DNA from: Reticulitermes lucifugus
Taxonomy: Eukaryota; Arthropoda; Insecta; Blattodea; Rhinotermitidae
Direction: 5' to 3'
NCBI GenBank assembly: GCA_026260175.1
Contig: JAKCWW010005260.1
Location: 1 to 37,378, forward strand
DNA length: 37,378 bases
Shown here piece by piece: positions 1-11,152 of the stretch. Position 1 is the stretch's first letter. Each line of letters starts with the position of its first letter. The position numbers were made by a program, and so were the translations under genes. A model generated the notes under the pieces. The model saw only the letters and a program-made list of their open reading frames with translations, had not been told where the DNA came from and did no database searches.

Positions 1-33
1 AGGTGAGAAATAAATTTTTTATTCACTTTTGAA

Positions 34-63
34 ACCGCACCATTCTTTTGTGTATGCCTTGTA
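34..63. mobile_element. Terminal inverted repeat of a mariner-like element, solo copy
   Basis: This 30-base stretch matches the right arm of the palindrome at 28072-28101 except near its outer end (CCTTGTA instead of CCCTGTA). The shared core is ACCGCACCATTCTTTTGTGT. No partner arm is visible within the window, so it is a solo terminus or the edge of an element cut by the window start. Assignment to mariner-type ends is from general familiarity, not a search. Confidence 0.6.
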
Positions 64-1817
64 AATCACGCATAGGCAAACATTTGTCTGAAATGTTTTG
101 CAACAAGGAGATGACTCATGGCCAATGCTTTTCAAATTAGCTTTAGTATATGCCGCTAGGTATACCAGAAGGGGTTGAAATTGGATGGAAAGTTTGGGCA
201 TGCGGACTACGCTGTTAATGTTAATTTGTTGGGTGAAAGCGTACCTTTTTACCGTTGTCTACATATAATCACGTCTGACGGTAATACGCCTTTTTACGTG
301 GAAGCGTAACTTACGTACTAAAAAGGAAAACACGGGAGCTGTATTTTCGAAGAGATACACTGAATTCAATTTACCCGTGAATTCGAGTTTCTAACACGGT
401 GCAGAACCTGTCGTTTCATAAAAACAGGAGGTTCTTGAAAAGCAGAGAGCCTTCGGGTTTTCATGGATCTTGTCGCAAAATGTGTCGCGTTAAATGTTAC
501 TTGAGAAACTAGTGAGCATCCAGAACTCTTCGGACAACATCATAATCATTATCACCCTTTTTGTGAAGAGAGTAGCTGTCTGTCCCTTAGCGTCCAGGAG
601 GAAGTCTTCCCAACATTTCTTGGTCTTCTTATGTTTCTCTGTCTCCAACTGGCATATAATCGCATAAAAATATGCTGCAGAATTCTTCCTAGCTCCTACG
701 TGAACGATGTTCATAGGAGTTAAATAATATGACGTGTTAAGTTTAAGATAGGTAGTAAAGACGAAAAAATGGATCAAAGAATTGAACTTTGTTCAGCTTT
801 ATTTGGAAGTTTATACGATTATAAACCTTCTAATTGGCCTTTGTGTATTTAGAGAAAACTGTGCCGTTAGTCACGAGCTTGGAGTGAGAAGATTGCCAAC
901 CACATGACTTCAAATCAAAGTGCTTCCTTAACAAACAAAACGAATAATTCATATTTTAGTTTATAATTGCTAAATATTTTCTTCCTTGGCAGAATTTTAG
1001 CCAAGGGATAAATTATACTGGCTCTGCTGATTCTGCAAATATCAGTGATATGATGCCAAATTATTTAAGTGGGTTCATAAACCAGTGTCTGTCTAAAGAT
1101 ACTTTCGTTTTAAAAGTTCACAGTTTCCGAATAGTGATCAGTTGTTAAGTGACTTACGATGTACACTGGCAAATATTGAGATCATACGAGTAATATAAGT
1201 TTCTTAAAAAGAAATTTAACTAAGCCGCTAAATGGTTTCAAAACCACAGTGACGATATGCGTTTGACAAAACATTCACATTAGTATCACAGCAACATACT
1301 GTTCTAATTTCAACACCCACTGTCGCTAAAGTGTCTTTATGTGTGAAAGAGAAATACTTTCCCTTGGCTTTTGTCAGTGATCTGTTTTCAAGTATGCTTA
1401 GGGCATTTGAAGCATTTTCGTGACACCCCCAATTTTGAATGTACACACAGCAACAGAAAAAAAAATTACAACGCTTAGTAATACTGTTTAGACCGTGGTT
1501 TTATAATGCTGAATTCGTGGGAAATATCTTTTCATTTCAATCAAGCTTTCTGTGTTGAAGAAGGCTATAACCTTATTTAAAAAGTTTATAAACTTACTCA
1601 TTTTACACGGAAAACTTGTGTAAAAATGAATTACCTGCTGATGGTCGTGGGGGGGCTCAGACATGTCGCAAAAAAAAGTGGCGCTATTGACACCCAGTTT
1701 TTATAGCTAAATGGTTTTATTTTATAATAATTTAATTAAGTTACACTGTGATTTTAACCCCGTTTAAGATAATGGAGGCTAGAGTTCATCCTTTGCTACC
1801 CGATGTTTTGTTCGCAG
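64..1817. other. No gene recognised (presumed intron of gene 1)
   Basis: The stretch is AT-rich. The open frames it contains (for example minus strand 490-777 and 1228-1446) show no domain I recognise and no convincing splice signals. It most likely belongs to the intron upstream of exon 1818-1930, because that exon begins within a codon and so needs an earlier coding exon. Confidence 0.5.
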
Positions 1818-1930
1818 GAGGATCTGGTGAGGTGGTGCGCCTGGATGTTGGCCACTGCCAGAAGAGCTGCGCCAGTGTTCCGTCTCTTACGGGACAAGAC
1901 ATCGCAGATTTCGGCAGTCCTTTGGCTAAG
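1818..1930 (+). CDS. Gene 1, internal exon A: first half of cysteine module 1
   Basis: The exon lies between an acceptor (TTTGTTCGCAG, ending 1817) and a strong donor (AAG|GTAAGC at 1931). It starts in phase 1, with two bases completing a codon from an upstream exon, and ends in phase 0. The peptide includes GEVVRLDVGHCQKSCAS, followed by a serine- and acid-containing linker ending SPLAK. The LDVGxCxxxC motif recurs in exon B (LDVGACSGRC), which is the main reason to call this a real exon 20.8 kb away from the next one. The phase-0 end joins the phase-0 start of exon B without a frame problem. The 5' part of the gene, with start codon and presumed signal peptide, is outside the window. I do not recognise the protein. 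Confidence 0.85.
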
Positions 1931-2359
1931 GTAAGCCCGAGTTTCATGCGTCATCCACATACGCCGAAACAAAGTTAAAGGTGACCTGTCTGAGAAGCCA
2001 CGTCATCTGATATTCTGACGTGGATGTCCTTTGGTCGACTTTGTTCTACTAGATGGAATTTCATTACTTATTATTTTTTTTGGAAGTCCAAATACAGTAG
2101 ATGTGTTTAAGAACATTTTGCCAACTTTTTGGAGGAATATGGACATACTGCATTCACATTTGTTGCAAATAAAAGATTACACTATATCGTCAACCATATC
2201 ACAGTATCAATTTACCGCCGTCGAAACGTGGAATGTTATCAATATAATATCTTTATTAAACATCTGTAGTCTAGACATGTTGATTTGCGGCTGTTTTTTT
2301 TTCTGAATTTCGTCGAAAAATTTGGAAATTCAGACTAAAACAGGACCTGAAGATTCAAG

Positions 2360-2476
2360 TCTTCTGTGATGTTGTGTCGTGAGGACTGACAAATAGTTAC
2401 CGACGTTTCGGGGAAAGTGCCACCACCTTCAGGGCCTAGCAGTCCAAGAAGAATAACTACGTAACATCCCAGAAGA
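2360..2476. mobile_element. Short MITE with terminal inverted repeats (family B)
   Basis: The left end TCTTCTGTGATGTTGTG pairs with the right end GTAACATCCCAGAAGA in inverted orientation, about 117 bp end to end. The interior carries ACCGACGTTTCGGGG, which is shared with the hairpin at 2710-2842. There is no coding capacity. Confidence 0.6.
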
Positions 2477-2709
2477 TTTGAATTTTCATCAACACTGCTG
2501 CGAGAACCGCAAAGCTCTCAGAACAAAACCTGTTTCCGCCTTCAAGCCAACAGTGTTGAGGCGCCTGCTCAGTTGGGCCTCACAGGAAGAGCTAATCGTA
2601 AATTACTGGACACCAATATGTCCCCCGCTTCAATGTTCCAGCCATTTGCGCAAGTTTCACGGAACTTCATGTCAACAGATTTCAGGCTTCCGCCGCGATG
2701 TTAAAGAGC

Positions 2710-2842
2710 TCTGCGTTCTTCTGGGATATTACGCGGCGCCGTGTGGTAATTGTTTACCGACGTTTCGGGACCTATACGTTGTCACGAAACGTCGGTAAAC
2801 AATTACCACACGATGCCGCCTAATATCCCAGAAGAGCGCAGA
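2710..2842. mobile_element. Near-perfect hairpin MITE (family A)
   Basis: Two arms of about 58 bp (2710-2767 and 2785-2842) are inverted copies of each other around a 17-bp loop. Each arm contains TTCTGGGATATTACGCGGCG, or its near-identical inverse, and ACCGACGTTTCG at the loop side. Single-arm relatives occur at 10712-10800, 20562-20682 and 24288-24393, so this is a repeat family and not a local regulatory hairpin. An open frame across it has no significance. Confidence 0.8.
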
Positions 2843-3082
2843 TTTCGTGTGAACATTTGCCTTTTGTGCCCACCCAAACACCGTCACTTTTAATTCCCTA
2901 GGACAAGTGATAACAATATGGCTTACTCGCGAACTTTTTAGATGGGAATTGCGTTTTATGAACACTGCTTGATGAATACCCATTGTTTGGATGGAGGATG
3001 GGGCATCGCTCAGGAAAACCTATCTCTCAAGGCACAACCAATGTTTCATTGTAGTGCCGTTGCTATGATATGGTGAACAAAC

Positions 3083-3587
3083 AAATTTCTAAGTGCATTT
3101 CACTGTTTACAAACGAAAGAAATACACCTCACTTTCACTTTTATTATTGATTCATCACCCCTACATATGTTTCGGTCTTATATAAGGCCATCTTCAGGGG
3201 GTTTATCAACTACGTTCACTTTACATCCAATGTTCCGTCTGTCATTATAACTAGTCCAATCTCTTTGTATATAAGTTACAATCACTTACAAAGTCTGTAT
3301 TTGAAGTATATATAAAAACCAAAGAATGTAACAAATCCTTAAAAATTCTTCAATATTCGTGTTAAAATGGTAAAATTGCAACAGTGTGGATTATTATGTT
3401 ATAACTTCACCTTTGTCTAGTTTTTCGGTTTTGGTCTTGGTTTTGTATATTTGGATGGTCATTTAAATAATTATGTCCTGCTTTTTATGTTGTGTGTGTA
3501 CCGTTTTGCGGTGTGTACTCGTTGGTTTGTAAACAGTGAACTGTAAAAAAATGCACGGTGAGACTAATATAAAATTTCTAAGTGCAT
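3083..3587. mobile_element. Non-autonomous element flanked by a 16-bp direct repeat
   Basis: An identical 16-bp direct repeat, AAATTTCTAAGTGCAT, lies at 3083-3098 and 3572-3587. Just inside the left repeat is CACTGTTTACAAAC, and its inverse GTTTGTAAACAGTG lies about 30-45 bp inside the right repeat. Near the left end, CTACATATGTTTCGG with CCATCTTCAGGG resembles the ends of the family-C elements at 4470-5050 and 23275-24579. The direct repeat is longer than usual for DNA-transposon target duplications. Confidence 0.6.
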
Positions 3588-4008
3588 ATTTTGCTATATG
3601 GGCACACTAGTAGTAATTAAAATCGTAATTATTTATAATTTCCTATGTATATTTATACACATTGTGGCGCAAAGGTTACTTGGCACGGCCTTCCTCTTGT
3701 TAAACATCAGGTCTTAAGTGGCTTGATCAGCACACGATGTATTAGAATCTTCACGTACGTCGTATAAATTGCGAGGTCTAAGTTTCTCTTGGCGGTGATT
3801 ATGAAAATATGTTTTATGATGTAATCAAATAGAAAAGAACACAATATTCTAACAGAAGCTTATGGACGTTTCGGAGAAATATGCGACCTAAATCTTCAGA
3901 AGAGAAAATGAGGGTGAGATTAAAGCATCACTTTTTTTCCAAAAAGCTAACAAATGTATACGTGACTAAACCGCGTGACGTAATTTTGTAACAGTATTTA
4001 CAAAGAAA

Positions 4009-4298
4009 GGTAAAGGTAAATTTCACCCTAGAACAGGCAATGAAGGCCCAGAGGGGGAACAGAGATATAGCTTTACTCTTTCCTTAACCTCGGCGCTAGA
4101 TGGGAGTGGGTGGCGAACGCCGCGCTCCGGCCCACTTTACCACCGGGAAAGAGACCTGGTACCCATTGTATAGGAGGCTGGATGAGCCCCAGGTCAGGTA
4201 TGGACGGGTGCGGAAAATCTCGCCTCCACATGTATTCGTTCCCCGGACCTTCCAACCTATAGCGTAGTCGCTATACCGACTACGCTATCCCAGCCCAC
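4009..4298 (-). mobile_element. tRNA-derived SINE, family I, near full length
   Basis: Read on the minus strand it has a tRNA-like head (AGCGTAGTCGGTATAGCG, a box A-like motif, and a degenerate box B near GGGGAACGAAT). A conserved body follows, with the C(T/C)CCATCTAGCGCCGAGGTT block, and a tail ending in TTACCTTTACC. The body matches the copies at 6050, 8905, 15456 and 17851. Possible imperfect target duplications (CAAAGAAAG and CAAAAAGAAAG) flank it. Confidence 0.8.
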
Positions 4299-4469
4299 AC
4301 ACTGTATACAAAAAGAAAGAACTTTGTTTGTTTCTTCCAGTAGAGGGGTAGACTTTATGAATTCTGCTCTGAAAACGGTTTTAGTATTGAACCTAATGGT
4401 AGATATATTTACCACTGTGATTTAAATTGTCAGATTAATAAGATTACAACATACCACCTGTTTAAAAAC

Positions 4470-5050
4470 AAGTTTGTTACCAACTCATTGCATAAATATT
4501 TAATTTTACAGTACTCCTACATGTTTCGGCTACAACCTGTAGCCAGCTTCAGGGAGCTGCAATATTCAAAGAATTGTTACAGAGTTGTTACGCGAATTGT
4601 CGATAGTAAATGGTGAAATATGCAAATTAATGCCACTCTACTATTAAATAACAATGTATACTACTATTAAAATTGCATTAAATTATAATAGAAGAAGAAT
4701 ATTGGAAGTTTAAATGCCGCATGCAAACACCTTGAAAGGACGGATTTTCTTCGGGTTCTAACGGAGTGGAAAAACCGATACGTAAACATTTTGCGTATTT
4801 TGAAATTATTTATAAAAATCAATATGCAGTGTATGCAATGCTGTTATACTGTGTAATAATATGTTTATATATTAAACACCCTGCACCTAGAGTTTAGCTG
4901 CTGAATACTGTATTAATGAGTATTACGGACGTGATCTGTTATATACCAGCAAGTTATAATTTGGTGTTTGAACTCCCTGAAGATGGCACAGGCGTGCCGA
5001 AACATGTAGGAGTAGTAAAAGAGCATACTTTTAAATGTGTTTGTAACTTG
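4470..5050. mobile_element. MITE with long terminal inverted repeats (family C)
   Basis: The left end carries ACTCCTACATGTTTCGGC followed by CTTCAGGGAG. The right end carries the inverse, CTCCCTGAAGATGGC, followed by GCCGAAACATGTAGGAGTA. The similarity continues weakly outward (GTTTGTTACC against TTTGTAAC). About 400 bp of AT-rich interior shows no transposase. A lone end of the same family is at 6334-6366, and the large palindrome at 23275-24579 has the same termini. Confidence 0.7.
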
Positions 5051-5583
5051 TGCATTAAGTTGGTTTTATAAGTGAATACTCCGTGTGTGTTCCATGAACG
5101 ATTGCACGGTAGCTGCATAAATATTCTGACTTGTGTAGGCACACGGAAAGTTACCCGTCTGTAATATTACCTTAGGCTGGTCAAGTGTCAAATGAAGGAG
5201 ACAAGCTGACGTCTACAAATCGTGAATTTAAATGAAAAAGAAATAATAGGAACATATTAGAAAAGAAACAGGTGTTCAACTTAAATGTCTTTGGTCCTAT
5301 CGAAAGATCTCTACAGACATGTCACATACTCGAATAGCTTAGTCACTGATCCACGATCTTGGTCATCTCGACCTGCCAGTCATTATTAATATTACCACCA
5401 CGCCTTCAAAAATGAATGGATAAGGTGCCGTCTCACGATGCTCGCTGTGTAACTACTTACAGTAACACAGGGTGTCACGGATTCTTATTTACTGCTTTCA
5501 ATTTCTATAACACATAGCAATTTACTTGAATAGGAAAGTTATGATTTGTACCTCTTCCAGTAACTAAATGTAGGTATTCCATT
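5051..5583. other. No gene or repeat recognised
   Basis: This is AT-rich intronic DNA between the family-C element and a SINE. I see no splice-site pair enclosing coding-like sequence. Confidence 0.5.
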
Positions 5584-5875
5584 TTAGACTGGTTGAGGCA
5601 CTGCGCTACAAGCCGGAAGGTCGCGGATTCGATTCCCGTTGGGGTCTTCGGCATTTTTCATTGACTTAATCCTTCCGGCCGCACTATGGCCCTGGGGTCG
5701 ACTCAGGCTCAAACAGAAATAAATACCAGGGATTTCTCCTGGGGGTAAAGGTGGCCGGTGATTAGGGCTGACAACCTTGCCACCTTCGTGTGACGATTGT
5801 CTAGATATTCTGGAAGCCTCAACCTCCTGGAGCCCTAAGGGCCTGTGTAGGCCTATGTCAGTAAATCTAAATCGT
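5584..5875 (+). mobile_element. tRNA-derived SINE, family II
   Basis: The head contains a box A-like CTGGTTGAGGCACTGCGCTA and a canonical box B, GGATTCGATTCCC. The body follows with CCTTCCGGCCGCACTATGG, then CCTGGGGTCGACTCAG, then CTCCTGGGGGTAAAGG. Two minus-oriented copies, at 10286-10600 and 22253-22554, share the same order of blocks. The frames across it are SINE shadows and not genes. Confidence 0.85.
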
Positions 5876-6049
5876 GTATAATGGGAATTTATGTTCAGAG
5901 ATGTCATAGGTGGCGCTGTATCGGGGTTTTACTGTAAATACTTTTCTTCGAGACCGCTACTCGGATTTATTCGGAGCCGGGACAGCTTGGTCAATGTGAC
6001 CGGACTATGGTCTGGAATATCTGGAATTAAGCTTCCATGCCGAGAAGGG

Positions 6050-6275
6050 GCAGAAGATTTTTTTTTATTCTCCAGAGCTTCCAGACCTGCTCTGGTGTCC
6101 ATCCAGTCTCCTATTAAATGGGAGCACGAGGATCATTCTGGCCTGTAAATTGGTCGTGTGTAAAGCTAACCCCTCATTTCCATCTAGTGCCAAAGTTAAA
6201 AATGCGTGGAATTGTAAATCCACATGGCCATGTACATTCTTGCCACGCGGAGGGGCAACTTTACTTAGTAGGCCT
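6050..6275 (+). mobile_element. SINE family I, diverged copy
   Basis: The blocks CCAGTCTCCTATTAAATGGG and TTTCCATCTAGTGCCAAAGTTAA align in order with the 15456 and 8905 copies. The end CATGTACATTCTTGCC also corresponds. The tRNA head is not clear, so this is a diverged or 5'-truncated copy. Confidence 0.65.
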
Positions 6276-6333
6276 CATTTGGTTATTCCACTCACGAAAG
6301 TTTGACACTTCTCTTTGTAATTGCTGTAAATAT

Positions 6334-6530
6334 TTGATAATGGCCCATTAAGGGCCGAAACATGTAGGAGATATATCAGTTAGGGCTTGCTGTCTAAATG
6401 CAGTGCATTTTGTGGTTTCCACATATAAGAACGGAGAAATATTTAAAGTTACAACACACCACGAGAGAAAGTTTACTTTCTTGAAACGTTACGCCGTGTA
6501 ATCTGGTAGAGGTTTACCTTATTTTTGAGA
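6334..6530. mobile_element. Isolated ends of family-C and family-B MITEs
   Basis: GGGCCGAAACATGTAGGAG at 6350-6370 matches the family-C right end. About 110 bp later, GAAACGTTACGCCGTGTAATCTGGTAGA matches the family-B left end in two consecutive blocks. No partner ends are evident, so both are taken as remnants. Confidence 0.5.
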
Positions 6531-8904
6531 AAACAGCTGCGTTCATCTTTAAATTACCAATTACCACCACATTCAGCAGCAAGTTTCTCTATAACATCCT
6601 AAGATTTCTACGAGATTCTACGGTGTCACATTCAGGAGAAGTTAATGTTCTGAATCACTATCTTAGGGTCTTCAGGTATCTCATATCAGACCCAAAGGTT
6701 ACCAAAAAATTCGGAAAGCTAGTTTGGAGAGATTCAAAATAATTTCTCACATTTGGTATTTCTTTACCTATCGAAGGAACGAAGAAATTTAGGAAGACCA
6801 AAACGATGAAGGAGAGACCAAGATTAACTTAAGATGTGTAGGAACAGGCCTTAATGCTCTATGGATAAAACGTTTATTAGGATGAAGACTTAATTTTCAT
6901 AGTATCAAAACACCCAAATAAGTAACTACCGATGACTAAATCCTTGGAGCTGAGTCGTTGTACATAAAGTCGAACAGTCTGTCATGAAACATACGACAGA
7001 TTGTAGTTTTGTATATAACAAACAAACGACACAAGAAATCCTAATCTGGCTTACCCTGTAATAGTCGGCTGAGAACAATGAGTATGTGAATGAACGCCTG
7101 GCATGTAGGGCGACTTTGTCATGACCAGATTGTAATCAGCTACATGCTTCGTAAGAAACAGTTCAATGAAACTACGCAGATACGAACGTACACCTGGTCC
7201 ATTCATAATGGTGAACATTGATTTTAATCTTACCAGATGTTAAAATAGGTTTTGTTTTAACTTGTTAGTCTTATTGTAAACGAAAGATAAACGTATGCAA
7301 TAATTGCGTCTGTTTCTTTGTCCCTTACACAGAAGGATTTTCATTAAACTTGATATGAACACCACGCCACTTGACCCTAATCCAGCTTCCCACATTTAAA
7401 ATTGTTTAACATCAATAATACAACTCGTGTAATGACGATGTAGGTTCATTAAATACTGTGTTGTAATATATAGTGACGCAAAATTCAATTGGCATTGAGG
7501 GGAATATGTAAAACGTCGCTTATCAAGTAAGTTTTGCGGCTTTCTGTATATGCAATAATATGCAGCCTTTGTTCGTAGGATGTGAAGTAACAAGATGTTG
7601 GCCGCGCGATATCTGTATTTATTTTTCAGTTTGATGGAGATAGGTCCTGAAAGATCGGAAGTAGGTTTGTGAAAATTGGTTTGGAAATAATTTTTGAAAT
7701 ACACGTAAAAGTATTACATGACAATTTTTTTTTTAAGAATTAGCAACTGCAAACATGGTCACCTGCGACATTTCGGAAGTTTGAAATGAGGTCTGATAAA
7801 TTTATTGCCCTTGAAAAAGACACTTTTGCAAGTTATGTGTAAAAACGAATAAATTAGCTACGGTATCCTGCTATGTGGCGCCGTCTAGTTTCTACAATTT
7901 GACACGTCGTGTGTCACATTTTAGAAGACGTGAATGTTCAGAAGTTTCGTTTTTTCCAGCATTCACCTTCCCTTTTCTCCGCAGAAACCTCGTATGTAAT
8001 TCCAGATGTTTATAACCTACGCGTGACACTGAGGAGTAAATTATGGACGAATCAGAGAATTTACACTCTGAAGGTTCCCAGAGAGTGTCCGCTCGTCCTT
8101 CTGGTAAAGGTAGTCTGGAAGCACGGTAAAGGTTCAGGAACTGAAGAAAGTAGCATGCTCGGTAGTGGACTATTGGGAGTATGCAGCGTCGGAAAGAAGT
8201 TGAAGGTCTGGGGCCCAGTTTTGTGTTTGGATGGCAATATTATGACGAAATTTTGATCGCTTTAGAAAGTCTGCATTTTGGCAAAGATTTTGAAGTTTTT
8301 GTTGGGGAGAGCTGCATGAGAAGCATTCAGTGCGACATAGATATTGAGTACCGAATCAACATTCGCTTTAGGACAGTGGAAAACCATGGAAAGCATTAAT
8401 TTATTGAAAATTTAAATCAATCTACTTTAGACATAAAAATTCAATTCTTTTCTCACAGAGAACACACAGTATCTCAGTTACATAAACCAAATTGTAAAGC
8501 AGTATATGCAAATAATGACATTAAATATACTTAATGAGGTAAATACGGACCTTGATGATAAACCTGGTGGCAGTCTTCTTGAGCTTTGAAGGTTTAAATT
8601 GATAAAGAATTTATTAGGAATTCAAAATGGACGGAGTATCTGTTTGACTGTAATGCTGATTCGTAGGAATTTAAGATTTATATAAGGGAAATAGACGAGA
8701 AGTTGCACCTGGCAACGAAAGGAAATGAAAAACATATTAGATAATTTTAAAATAAAATTAGTTTTTGATGTGAGAAAGAACACACGTGCTGAATAACCTT
8801 TTAAAATGAGCGAATAAATTATGGTAACTTCCTTGATAGAACGAAGTATTCTGTATTAATAATATTGGCCTTCACTCTTGGCTCTTAGAGCTACGTTTTG
8901 TGAA
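6531..8904. other. No gene recognised
   Basis: This is AT-rich intronic sequence. A weak family-B-like trace (TGGCGCCGTCTAGTTTCTAC) is present at about 7877-7896. Open frames at 7396-7704 (minus) and 7909-8399 (plus, two overlapping frames) have no recognised domain and no good flanking splice sites. The latter could be a decayed transposon, but I cannot assign it. Confidence 0.45.
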
Positions 8905-9110
8905 CTAAGAAATATGGGCCTGGGTGCCCTCAACGTCTGTCGCCGCTCTGGGTCTCACCCAACCTCCTATCCAATAGATACAGAGGGCTTTTACCCCGGG
9001 AGAAAGGCGGCCGGGTCGTGAGGCCAGTGCCAAAGTTAAGAATGAATGAATCTGTACCTCCATTTACCCTATATGACTTCATGGCATGTATAAGGATAGC
9101 TTTAACTTTT
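8905..9110 (+). mobile_element. SINE family I, 5'-truncated copy
   Basis: It carries CACCCAACCTCCTATCCAAT, then TTTTACCCCGGGAGAAAGGCGG, then AGTGCCAAAGTTAAGAATG, and finally TTCATGGCATGTATAAGGAT with a pyrimidine-rich tail. The order matches the other family-I copies. The tRNA-like head is missing. Confidence 0.75.
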
Positions 9111-9296
9111 CTCTTCTACATTCTTAGAGTTTGGGGAAAAGCAGGTATGTAAGATAGCCATGTTCTTTTTGGGTCCGCTTACTTTTTAATGCGTGTCTGT
9201 GTGTCACCCATTCTAATATTTCAAATATCTTACCAATGTCCTCAAAATATTTTGTAAATTCTATGCCATTAAAATGTAGCCTAACGTATTTAATCT

Positions 9297-9747
9297 TAGT
9301 TTCCTGCAGTCGGTAAAAACAACACAAAAAAACACGCGAAATTCTGAGGTGAGAGCGGCACTAGTTTCCTGCAGTCGGTAAAAACAACACAAAAAACACG
9401 CGAAATTCTGAGGTGAGAGCGGCACTAGTTTCCTGCAGTCGATAAAAACAACAAAAAAACACGCGAAATTCTGAGATGAGAGCGGCACTACTTTCCTGCA
9501 GTCGGTAGAAACAACACAAAAAACACGCGAACTTCTGAGGTAAGAACAGCACTAGTTTCCGACAGTCGGTAAAACAACACAAAAAACACGCGAACTTCTG
9601 AGGTGAGAACGGCACTAGTTTCCTGCAGTCGGTAAAAACAACACAAAACACACGCGAACTTCTGAGGTGAGAACGGCACTAGTTTCCTGCAGTCGGTAAA
9701 ACAAAACAAAAAAACACGCGAACTTCTGAGGTGAGAGCGGCACTAGC
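9297..9747. repeat. Minisatellite: seven tandem copies of a 64-bp unit
   Basis: Seven units of about 64 bp run head to tail. Each carries TTTCCTGCAGTCGGTAAAA (variants GATAAAA, GGTAGAA and TTTCCGACAGTCGG), an A-rich ACAACACAAAAAACACGCGA block, and CTGAGGTGAGAGCGGCACTA. Length changes lie mostly in the A-rich run. The first three units read GCGAAATTCTGAG and the later ones GCGAACTTCTGAG, which suggests block-wise expansion. Minus-strand frames encode a repeating peptide only because of the tandem structure. Confidence 0.95.
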
Positions 9748-10285
9748 GACATAAATTTAAGAGTCCTGGCATGATATAGTAACAGAACTTACAAAATTGT
9801 GCAACATTTAACGGTGTAATTTTTGCGTAATATGAAGTAACGACTTGGCTACCGTGAGAAAATTCTCTCGCACTGGCCATTAAAGATGATTTGTGGCGCT
9901 AGTCGCGTAAAATTTGGCACAAGACACAATTCTCATATTTTTCCCCTCAGAGACATTCCACTGAAAATCCCAAACTTTTCTTCATCCAAATCACATAGAT
10001 GAACTACTACACCTTACACATTATGGTATGAAATATTTGTCTTGTCCAACGCTTTGAAAGCAATTTTGTTTTACTGGCGCCAGTGGATGTATTTTAGCAT
10101 CATACCTCCCTCAGAGGAAGATTTTTTGTCTTACAAAATTAGGAGGCAGGCTTAAGGTTCGCACATGTAATATGGGTGCTTAGGCAACATTGCATTACAA
10201 AATTGAAAATCTAACGTGTTCTTTTTTTAAATTTAAGACCTACATGTCTGTTACAGGTACGCATGATACGTTAGGTAACATGTAA
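9748..10285. other. No gene recognised
   Basis: This AT-rich intron stretch between the minisatellite and the gapped SINE shows no coding-like segment or repeat that I can identify. Confidence 0.5.
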
Positions 10286-10600
10286 AGTAAAGGTACAGCT
10301 ATCCCATTACAGGCCTGGACAGGCCCTTAGGGTTCCAGGAGGTTGANNNNNNNNNNNNNNNNNNNNNNNNNNNNNNNNNNNNNNNNNNNNNNNNNNNNNN
10401 NNNNNNNNNNNNNNNNNNNNNNNNNNNNNNNNNNNNNNNNNNNNNNNNNNNNNNNNNNNNNNNNNNNNNNNNNNNNNNNNNNNNNNNNNNNNNNNNNNNN
10501 NNNNNNNNNNNNCGAAAGGATTATGTCAATGAAAAATTCCAGTGACACCATTGGGAATCGAACCCGCGACCTTTCCGCTTGTACGTTGTATAAAACTCCA
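10286..10600 (-). mobile_element. SINE family II, interrupted by an assembly gap
   Basis: The left end TCCCATTACAGGCCTGGACAGG and the right end GGGAATCGAACCCGCGACCT match the 22253-22554 copy in the same orientation. The box B inverse (GAATCGAACCC) is present. The 166-base gap at 10347-10512 falls where the remaining SINE body should be. The tRNA head is diverged or truncated after about 10585. Confidence 0.8.
10347..10512. other. Assembly gap (166 N)
   Basis: This is a run of N inside a SINE copy. Apparent open frames through it are artefacts. Confidence 0.99.
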
Positions 10601-10711
10601 TTATATGATGCTGTTCTTAAGTTTTGATGTGTTGAATCTTAGAGTTTGCTTATGTAATGGTTCGGGTTATCTAATGAGGGCTCAGAAGATAGGGGCTTAC
10701 CTTGATTTCAA

Positions 10712-10800
10712 GCTTCCGCCGCGATGTTGTTGAAATCTGCGCTCTTCTGGGGTATTACGCGGCGTCGCGTGGTAATTGTTTACCGACGTTTCGGGACAAC
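10712..10800. mobile_element. Half of the family-A hairpin MITE
   Basis: GCTTCCGCCGCGATGTTGTTG, then CTGCGCTCTTCTGGGGTATT, then GGTAATTGTTTACCGACGTTTCGGGAC match the left arm at 2690-2770. The inverted right arm is absent. Confidence 0.75.
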
Positions 10801-10987
10801 ATCCCATTTTCACGTTTCAAGAGTCCGAGAAGCAAGGTTTATAAAATAAATATTTGCTCGTTTTGAAGTATAGTCCTATATATTTTTTTTATAAACTCTC
10901 TTTTCCAAAACTCGTATCCCTGATTTGATTTGACATCCGCTTATAGAATATTTGAGGTTCTACATTTGGTGACTATAAAGACTGCTG

Positions 10988-11152
10988 TCTGCTGGGATAT
11001 GACGTCGTGTAATCTGGTAGAAATATACCGGCATTTAAATAAATGATCTGCCTTCATCATCAAGGTATTTTAGTGATGTCGTGGTGAAGAGAATGCAAGT
11101 TTCTTTGAAACGTCGGTACACATGTATCACACTAAACGTCGTCATATCCCAC
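10988..11152. mobile_element. Family-B MITE with terminal inverted repeats
   Basis: The left end CTGCTGGGATATGACGTCG pairs with the right end CGTCGTCATATCCCA. TAATCTGGTAGAA follows the left end as in the other family-B copies. The element is about 165 bp with no coding capacity. Confidence 0.75.

Noticed and set aside
2478..2983. Two frames on opposite strands around the hairpin
   Set aside because: Both run through the family-A palindrome at 2710-2842 and depend on it for length.
9124..9709. Several overlapping minus-strand frames with repeating cysteine-rich peptide
   Set aside because: They are read-through of the 64-bp minisatellite. The repeat period is not a multiple of three across units and the frames simply shift.
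9297..9747. CRISPR-like spaced repeats
   Set aside because: Units are contiguous tandem copies with no unique spacers, and the context is eukaryotic.
10327..10627. Open frames on both strands across 10347-10512
   Set aside because: They are created by the run of N. The flanks are SINE sequence.
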